Source of the DNA: Acetobacteraceae bacterium AT-5844
GTDB lineage: Bacteria; Pseudomonadota; Alphaproteobacteria; Acetobacterales; Acetobacteraceae
Direction of reading: 5' to 3'
NCBI GenBank assembly: GCA_000245075.1
Contig: JH599928.1
Span: forward strand, 1 to 55,526
DNA: 55,526 bases
In this document: in pieces, positions 50,901 to 55,526 of the stretch
Numbering within the stretch: the stretch's first letter is position 1
Layout of the letters: each line of letters starts with the position of its first letter
Notes under the pieces: generated by a model
The model's database searches: none
What the model saw: only the letters and a program-made list of their open reading frames with translations
Told to the model about the DNA's origin: nothing
Translations under genes and position numbers: made by a program

Positions 50901-51869
50901 TCAGAAGTGGCTCCAACCTTCCCGCGCCAGCGGCAGCACCTGGCCGGTAGCGTCCAGCACCTTCACCTCCGCCTCGCCCGCGACAAAGCGCCCGATGCGC
51001 GTGACGGCCACACCGGCGGAAGCGGCGCGGGAGACAATCTCATTCGCCGCCTCCGGCGGGGCAGCGAAGAGAAGCTCGTAATCATCGCCGCCGGTCAGGA
51101 TTCGCGGAAGCAGCGAGGAATCCCGCATGAGCAGGGCGCGGGCCGCGGGCGAAAGGGGCACCTCCGCCGCCATAACCTCCGCCCCACAGCCGCCGGCACG
51201 GCAGAGATGGCCGAGATCCTGCACAAGGCCATCCGATACATCCATCGCCGCTGAGGCCAGTCCCGCAAGGGCCCGGCCCAGACCAAGGCGGGGGCGTGGC
51301 ACGCGATAGCGCTCCGCCAGGAACCCGGCCTCATCGCCGGGCAATTCGCCCAGCAGCACGGCCAGCCCCAAGGTGCCGTCACCAATGCTGCCGGAGACCC
51401 AGACATCGTGCCCCGGCACCGCACCGACCCGGCGCAGCGCGCGGCCGGGCTCCACCTGCCCCAGGATTGTCAGGGACAAGGTGATCGGTCCCGGCGTGGA
51501 GGTGGTGTCGCCCCCCAGTACCTGCAGCCCGAACTCTGCCTGATCGGCGGCCAACCCTGCGGAGAAGGCCTGCACCCAGCCGGGCGCGGTGTCGCGTGGC
51601 AGGCCGACCGTCAGCACATAGGCCAGCGGCGCCGCGCCCATGGCGGCGAGGTCGGACAGGTTGCAGCGGAGCAGCTTGCGCCCGATCGTCTCCGGCGGAT
51701 CGTCCGGCAGGAAATGAACCCCGGCCACCATCGCATCCGCCGCGATGACAATCTGCTGCCCGGGGGGCGGGTCCAGCAGCGCCGCGTCATCCGCCAGATC
51801 GAGCGCGCCCGGCCCCGCCAGGGGTCGGAAGTGCCGCGCGATCAACGCGAACTCCGGCGGAAGCGACAT
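50901..51869 (-). CDS. thiL: Thiamine-monophosphate kinase ThiL
   Basis: A 322-residue kinase that phosphorylates thiamine monophosphate to the diphosphate. ALDLADDAALL, ADAMVAGVHF, the CNLSDLAAMGAAPLAYVL segment, GGDTTSTPGPITLSLT, MDVSDGLVQDLGHL and LTGGDDYELLFA are the six conserved PurM/ThiL motifs including metal-binding aspartates. It is the last gene of the rib-nusB-thiL operon, a standard alphaproteobacterial order, and starts 9 bases after nusB. Confidence 0.95.
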   Translation of the reverse strand: MSLPPEFALIARHFRPLAGPGALDLADDAALLDPPPGQQIVIAADAMVAGVHFLPDDPPETIGRKLLRCNLSDLAAMGAAPLAYVLTVGLPRDTAPGWVQAFSAGLAADQAEFGLQVLGGDTTSTPGPITLSLTILGQVEPGRALRRVGAVPGHDVWVSGSIGDGTLGLAVLLGELPGDEAGFLAERYRVPRPRLGLGRALAGLASAAMDVSDGLVQDLGHLCRAGGCGAEVMAAEVPLSPAARALLMRDSSLLPRILTGGDDYELLFAAPPEAANEIVSRAASAGVAVTRIGRFVAGEAEVKVLDATGQVLPLAREGWSHF

Positions 51870-51878
51870 TTCAGCCGT

Positions 51879-52379
51879 TCAGCGAGTGAATTCGGTGCCG
51901 CGCAGATGGCGCGCCAGGGCGTCCAGCACGCCATTGGCGAAGCGCGGCTCCTCACCCCCGAAGAAGCCGTGGGCGATGTCCATGTACTCGTTGATCACGA
52001 CCTTCGCCGGCGGCTCGGAGGCCGAGGAGAACTCGAAGGCAGCGGCGCGCAGCAGGGCGCGGAGTACAGGGTCCAGCCGGGCCACGGTCCAGTCGCCCGC
52101 CAGATGGGGAGAGATCATCTCGTCGAGCGTGTCGCCCTGCCGCGCCACACCCCGCACCACATGGGCGAAGAGCGGCACATCGGCCTGCGGCACGCGACCA
52201 TCCTCGAAGCCACCGGCATCGGGGCCCAGGCGGAAACGGATGAACTGGTCGATCACGGCCTCGGCGCTCTCGCCGCTCTGCTCGCTCTGGAACAGGGCCT
52301 GGATGGCAGCCACACGCGCGCCGGTGCGCGGCCTGCCCTGCTGGGCGGGCCGGGATTTGTTCTTGGGGGTCGTATTCAT
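51879..52379 (-). CDS. nusB: Transcription antitermination protein NusB
   Basis: A 166-residue RNA-binding antitermination factor acting with NusE/S10 at rRNA operons. The NusB fold shows in ARVAAIQALFQSEQSGESAE, then DEMISPHLAGDWTVARLDPV, VLRALLRAAAFEF and the VVINEYMDIAHGFFGGEEPR to FANGVLDALARHLR end. The basic N-terminal tail (NTTPKNKSRPAQQGRP) is common in Acetobacteraceae. The ATG at 52379 overlaps the ribH stop as ATGA. Confidence 0.95.
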   Translation of the reverse strand: MNTTPKNKSRPAQQGRPRTGARVAAIQALFQSEQSGESAEAVIDQFIRFRLGPDAGGFEDGRVPQADVPLFAHVVRGVARQGDTLDEMISPHLAGDWTVARLDPVLRALLRAAAFEFSSASEPPAKVVINEYMDIAHGFFGGEEPRFANGVLDALARHLRGTEFTR

Positions 52380-52855
52380 CGGACGCCCCAATTGCGGGCC
52401 AGCGCCACCTGGGTCAACAGGGCGATAGCGGCCTCGGCGCCTTTATTGTGCCGGTCGTCAGCGCTGCGGGCTTCCGCCTGCGCCAGCGTCTCCACCGTCA
52501 GCAGGCCGAAGCCGAGCGGTACGCCGGTTTCGCTGCTGATGTCCATCACGCCCTGGCATACGGCCTCGCAGATGAACTGGTAGTGGTCGGTCTCGCCCTT
52601 CACCACGCAGCCATGCAGCAGGTAGCCATCCCAACCGCCGCGCTGCAGCGCCATCCGCAGAGCAGCCGGAAGCTCATAGGCGCCCGCTACATCCACCACT
52701 TCCAGCGTCGCGCCAGCCTCGGCCAGCACGCGCTCTGCGCCACGGCGCATGCCGGAGACGACGCCGTCGTAATAGGGCGCCTGGATTAGCAGGATACGCG
52801 GCGCCGGGCCGCTGATGACGGGCGTGCTGCGCTCCGGCGCGTCGATGGTGCTCAC
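52376..52855 (-). CDS. ribH: 6,7-dimethyl-8-ribityllumazine synthase RibH
   Basis: A 159-residue lumazine synthase that condenses the ribityl-amino-uracil with dihydroxybutanone phosphate. AGAYELPAALRMAL, LLHGCVVKGETDHYQFI (with the catalytic histidine of GETxHY), TGVPLGFGLLTVET and NKGAEAAIA are the family signatures. It overlaps its neighbours by 4 bases on both sides, so it is translated in line with ribB and nusB. Confidence 0.95.
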   Translation of the reverse strand: MSTIDAPERSTPVISGPAPRILLIQAPYYDGVVSGMRRGAERVLAEAGATLEVVDVAGAYELPAALRMALQRGGWDGYLLHGCVVKGETDHYQFICEAVCQGVMDISSETGVPLGFGLLTVETLAQAEARSADDRHNKGAEAAIALLTQVALARNWGVR

Positions 52856-54012
52856 GGCTGGTTCCTTGCTGCGGCAGCCGCCTGGGGCGCCTCTTCCTCG
52901 TCGATCCGGCGGGTTTCCACCACGGTCAGGCCATAGCCCTCCAGGCCGACGATGGCCTTCGGGTGGTTGGAGAGCAGGATCATCTCCTTCACGCCGAGAT
53001 CGGCCAGGATCTGCGCGCCGATGCCGTAATCCCGCAGTTCCGGCGGCGCCTTGCGGTCCCGCCCGTTGCGCACGCGCTCGGAGATCGCCGTCGGCTTCAC
53101 GTCGCGGATCATGACGACCACGCCGCGCCCGGCCGCCGAGATCTCGGCCATGGAACGCTGCACGTCATGCGGCCCCGCTATGCCGACGAGGTCGGACAGG
53201 ATGTTCACTGCGTGCATACGCACCAGCACCGGCTCGGGGCGGGAGAGATCGCCCTTCACCAGCGCGATGTGCTCGCCATACTCCAGCGTGTTGGCATAGA
53301 CCACGAGGCGCCAGTCGCCATTGCCGGCGGCATCCGGCAGGCGGCCTTCCTCGACCCGGCGCACCAGCCGCTCCGTGCGGCGGCGATAGGCGATGAGATC
53401 GGCGATGGTGCCGAGCTTCAGCCCATGGTGCTGCGCGAAGGCCACCAGGTCCGGCAGGCGGGCCATGGTGCCGTCGTCGTTCATGATCTCGCAGATGACG
53501 CCAGCCGGGTTCAGCCCGGCCATGCGCGCGAAATCGACTGCCGCCTCGGTATGCCCCGCGCGCACCAGCGTGCCGCCCTCGCGCGCCACCAGCGGGAAGA
53601 CATGGCCGGGGGTGACGATATCCTCCCGCTTGCTCTCTCCATTGATCGCCACGGCGATGGTGCGGGCACGGTCGGCGGCGGAAATGCCCGTGGTCACGCC
53701 TTCCCGCGCCTCGATGGAGACGGTGAAGGCCGTCTGGTGCCGCGTGCCATTGGCCTGCGCCATCAGCGGCAAGCCAAGCTGCTCCACGCGGGACTTGCTC
53801 ATGGCCAGGCAGATCAGCCCGCGGGCGAAGCGCGCCATGAAGTTGATGGCATCCGGCGTCGCGAACTGGGCGGGAATGACGAGATCGCCCTCATTCTCCC
53901 GGTCCTCGTCATCGACGAGAATGAACATGCGGCCGCGACGCGCTTCCTCCAGCAGCTCCTCGGTGGGGCTGAGGAACTGGTGCAGGGTGGCCTGCTGGGT
54001 CGTCATATTCAT
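52852..54012 (-). CDS. ribB: 3,4-dihydroxy-2-butanone-4-phosphate synthase with degenerate GTP cyclohydrolase II domain (RibBX type)
   Basis: A 386-residue protein. Residues 1 to about 205 form a complete DHBP synthase: ILVDDEDRENEGDLVIPAQ, GTRHQTAFTVSIEA, TPGHVFPL, RAGHTEAAVD and ICEIMNDDG. Residues about 215-375 align with GTP cyclohydrolase II, but the zinc cysteines are gone; there is no cysteine at all in that half. Family HSECLTGD reads HAVNILSD, and the RxxGRG-type catalytic stretch reads MIRDVKPTAI. The fold remains (DYGIGAQILADLGVKEMILL, SNHPKAIVGLEGYGL). Such RibBX-type fusions are known in proteobacteria. A separate RibA must be encoded elsewhere. Confidence 0.93.
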   Translation of the reverse strand: MNMTTQQATLHQFLSPTEELLEEARRGRMFILVDDEDRENEGDLVIPAQFATPDAINFMARFARGLICLAMSKSRVEQLGLPLMAQANGTRHQTAFTVSIEAREGVTTGISAADRARTIAVAINGESKREDIVTPGHVFPLVAREGGTLVRAGHTEAAVDFARMAGLNPAGVICEIMNDDGTMARLPDLVAFAQHHGLKLGTIADLIAYRRRTERLVRRVEEGRLPDAAGNGDWRLVVYANTLEYGEHIALVKGDLSRPEPVLVRMHAVNILSDLVGIAGPHDVQRSMAEISAAGRGVVVMIRDVKPTAISERVRNGRDRKAPPELRDYGIGAQILADLGVKEMILLSNHPKAIVGLEGYGLTVVETRRIDEEEAPQAAAAARNQP

Positions 54013-54611
54013 GCGTTGAACTCCCGCAGGCGGGCGACATAGCGCGCCAGCATGTCGATCTCGATATTCACCCGGTCGCCCGGCTTCAACTCGTCGAAGG
54101 TGGTCACCGTACTGGTATGGGGAATGATGTTCACCCCGAAGGTGGCGCCCTCCACCTCATTCACCGTCAAGGACACGCCATTGATGGTGACGGAGCCCTT
54201 GGGCGCCACGAAGCGCGCGAGGCCCGGTGGAAGCTGGAACAGCCAGCGGGTGGAGCCGTTCTCCGGCGTCTCGGACAGCACCTCGCCCAACCCGTCCACA
54301 TGGCCGGAGACGACATGTCCGCCCATCTCGTCGCCCATCTTCAGAGCGCGCTCCAGGTTGATGCGGGAGCCCACCTTCCAGCCACCGAGCGTGGTCTTGG
54401 AAAGGGATTCCGCCGAGACCTCGACGGTGAAGCGGTTGCTCTCCAGCGTCACCACCGTCAGGCAACAGCCGGAACAGGCGATGGAGGCGCCGATCTCGGC
54501 CCCCGCCAGCCAGCCTTCCGGCGTGTCGATCGCAAGACGCATGTCCTGCCCGTCCCCGATAGGGTCGATGGCGGAGACGACGCCGATGGCGGTGATGATT
54601 CCGGTGAACAT
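54009..54611 (-). CDS. ribE: Riboflavin synthase, alpha chain type (RibE)
   Basis: A 200-residue riboflavin synthase with the canonical start MFTGIITAIGVV. Two lumazine-binding repeats are visible: the first around SIACSGCCLTVVTLE and GHVVSGHVDGLGEV, the second around GSVTINGVSLTVNEVEG. It dismutates two lumazines to riboflavin. It starts directly after ribD (stop at 54612, ATG ending at 54611) and overlaps ribB by 4 bases. Confidence 0.95.
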   Translation of the reverse strand: MFTGIITAIGVVSAIDPIGDGQDMRLAIDTPEGWLAGAEIGASIACSGCCLTVVTLESNRFTVEVSAESLSKTTLGGWKVGSRINLERALKMGDEMGGHVVSGHVDGLGEVLSETPENGSTRWLFQLPPGLARFVAPKGSVTINGVSLTVNEVEGATFGVNIIPHTSTVTTFDELKPGDRVNIEIDMLARYVARLREFNA

Positions 54612-55526
54612 TCAGGCAGCCTCGAACTCACTGAGCAGGTCCGGGCCAAGGGAAATGGCCGCGACCCGGCGAAATCTGGGCATGGCGGCCAGCACATCCA
54701 ATGGCAGCGCGTCCGCCGCCGGCCGGCCATCCCCGCCCATGACGGCGGGAGCATGGAACCATGAGAGCCGATCGACCAGCCCAGCCCGCAACAAACCAGC
54801 CGCCAGCGTGGCGCCGCCCTCGACCATCACCCGCGTCAGGCCGCGCACCGCCAGCGCCCGCAGCATCGCCGCCGGGTCCAGCCCCGCGCCATCCTCGCTG
54901 GCGGGGACTTCGACAATCTCAGCCCCCCGGCTGCGCAGCGCCTCCAGGGAGCCATGGTCGTGGCCGGGGCGCGTGACGATCCAGGCGGGGGCGGCGCTGT
55001 GGAACAATTTCGCGGATACAGGCGTCCGCAGGCGGGAATCGGCCACCACCCGCACGGTGGGCACCTTGGCGGCACCCTCCAGCCGGCAGGTCAGGTCCGG
55101 GTCATCTGCCAGCAGGGTCCCGCTGCCGACCAGCACGGCGTCGTGGCGCGCCCGCATGGCATGCACGGCGCGGCGCGCGGCCGGCCCGGTAATCCAGCGG
55201 CTTTCCCCCGTGCGGGTGGCGATGCGCCCATCCAGCGTACTGGCGAGCTTCAGCGTCACCAGTGGCATGCCTTCGGAGACCCGCTTGATGAAGCCGGCCG
55301 TCACCTTGGCCGCCTCCTCCCGCAACACGCCTTCCGTCACCTCGATGCCGGCGGCGCGGAGTTGGCTCAGCCCCTCCCCATCGACACGCGGGTCCGGGTC
55401 GCGCAGCGCCACGACCACGCGGGCCACGCCGGCGGCGATCAGCGCGCCGGTGCAAGGCGGCGTGCGGCCCCAATGGCAGCATGGCTCCAGGGTGACGTAG
55501 GCGGTCGCCCCGCGCGCGGCGGGGCC
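54612..55526 (-). CDS. ribD: Riboflavin biosynthesis protein RibD (deaminase/reductase), 5' end beyond the window
   Basis: The last 304 codons of a bifunctional enzyme; the first residues lie past 55526. The visible part starts in the deaminase domain with VTLEPCCHWGRTPPC, containing the zinc cysteines. The reductase domain has PLVTLKLASTLDGRIATRTG, then WITGPAARRAVHAMRARHDA and VMVEGGATLAAGLL (NADPH site). It performs deamination and reduction of the pyrimidine intermediate. First gene of ribD-ribE-ribB-ribH-nusB-thiL, each gene overlapping or touching the next. Confidence 0.95.
   Translation of the reverse strand, partial: GPAARGATAYVTLEPCCHWGRTPPCTGALIAAGVARVVVALRDPDPRVDGEGLSQLRAAGIEVTEGVLREEAAKVTAGFIKRVSEGMPLVTLKLASTLDGRIATRTGESRWITGPAARRAVHAMRARHDAVLVGSGTLLADDPDLTCRLEGAAKVPTVRVVADSRLRTPVSAKLFHSAAPAWIVTRPGHDHGSLEALRSRGAEIVEVPASEDGAGLDPAAMLRALAVRGLTRVMVEGGATLAAGLLRAGLVDRLSWFHAPAVMGGDGRPAADALPLDVLAAMPRFRRVAAISLGPDLLSEFEAA

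Noticed and set aside
1-55526. Mobile element, prophage or CRISPR array
   Set aside because: No transposase, integrase, att-like direct repeat, tRNA junction or regularly spaced repeats were found; gene content is metabolic and housekeeping.
54009-55526. FMN riboswitch in the rib operon
   Set aside because: The rib genes overlap or abut, leaving no leader space in the window; any riboswitch would lie upstream of ribD, beyond the window end.

Overview
The window is GC-rich, densely packed DNA from an alphaproteobacterium. It looks like an Acetobacteraceae/Roseomonas-type soil or plant-associated bacterium. This is an inference from the codon-dense GC-rich style, three orphan Bug/TctC-type receptors, Tat-type lipid and periplasmic leaders, the ribD-ribE-ribB-ribH-nusB-thiL order, and a ubiquinol-cytochrome c chaperone next to yceD and bamE. 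No rRNA, tRNA, CRISPR array, IS element or phage gene was seen. No gene-free stretch exceeds 300 bases; the largest gaps, at about 3.8, 8.0, 13.7, 23.6 and 43.1 kb, are promoter regions and are described as features.

Layout. 1-6.9 kb: the start of a DapA-like gene behind a Gfo/Idh/MocA oxidoreductase (minus), then secD-secF, a strong terminator, an EAL phosphodiesterase, an iron-type alcohol dehydrogenase and a YnfA membrane protein. 6.9-24.8 kb: a catabolic island with three related LacI-family regulators, each divergent from a transport or catabolic operon. LacI-1 faces a binding protein/permease/ATPase/permease transporter that ends in a DUF6282-type hydrolase. LacI-2 faces an aconitase-family two-subunit hydratase, an isocitrate-lyase-family C-C lyase, an iron alcohol dehydrogenase and a Bug receptor. 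LacI-3 faces a two-component flavin monooxygenase (LLM oxygenase plus flavin reductase), a Bug receptor, an AtuA-type protein and a DUF4387 protein. The divergent gaps hold palindromes that look like the operators.

24.8-38.9 kb: a YnfM-like MFS exporter divergent from a LysR regulator, a ribose-type ABC importer, another MFS transporter, an AlkA-type glycosylase, an alpha/beta hydrolase, an EamA transporter, a quinone oxidoreductase, a third Bug receptor, a diaminopropionate ammonia-lyase homologue lacking the PLP lysine, and a DenD-like dehydrogenase. 39-45 kb: a fasciclin lipoprotein, a PuuE-like deacetylase divergent from an amidase, a PEP-CTERM protein, a carbamoylase/allantoate amidohydrolase and a MarR regulator.

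45-55.5 kb is mostly housekeeping: DUF882 and L,D-transpeptidase wall enzymes, YceD, the cytochrome bc1 chaperone, BamE, a chemoreceptor, then thiL, nusB, ribH, a RibB with a degenerate GTP cyclohydrolase II half, ribE and the 3' part of ribD running off the window. The most notable items are the three-regulator catabolic island with its operator sets, the putative hydratase/lyase pathway, the monooxygenase-AtuA-DUF4387 operon and the PLP-lyase pseudoenzyme.
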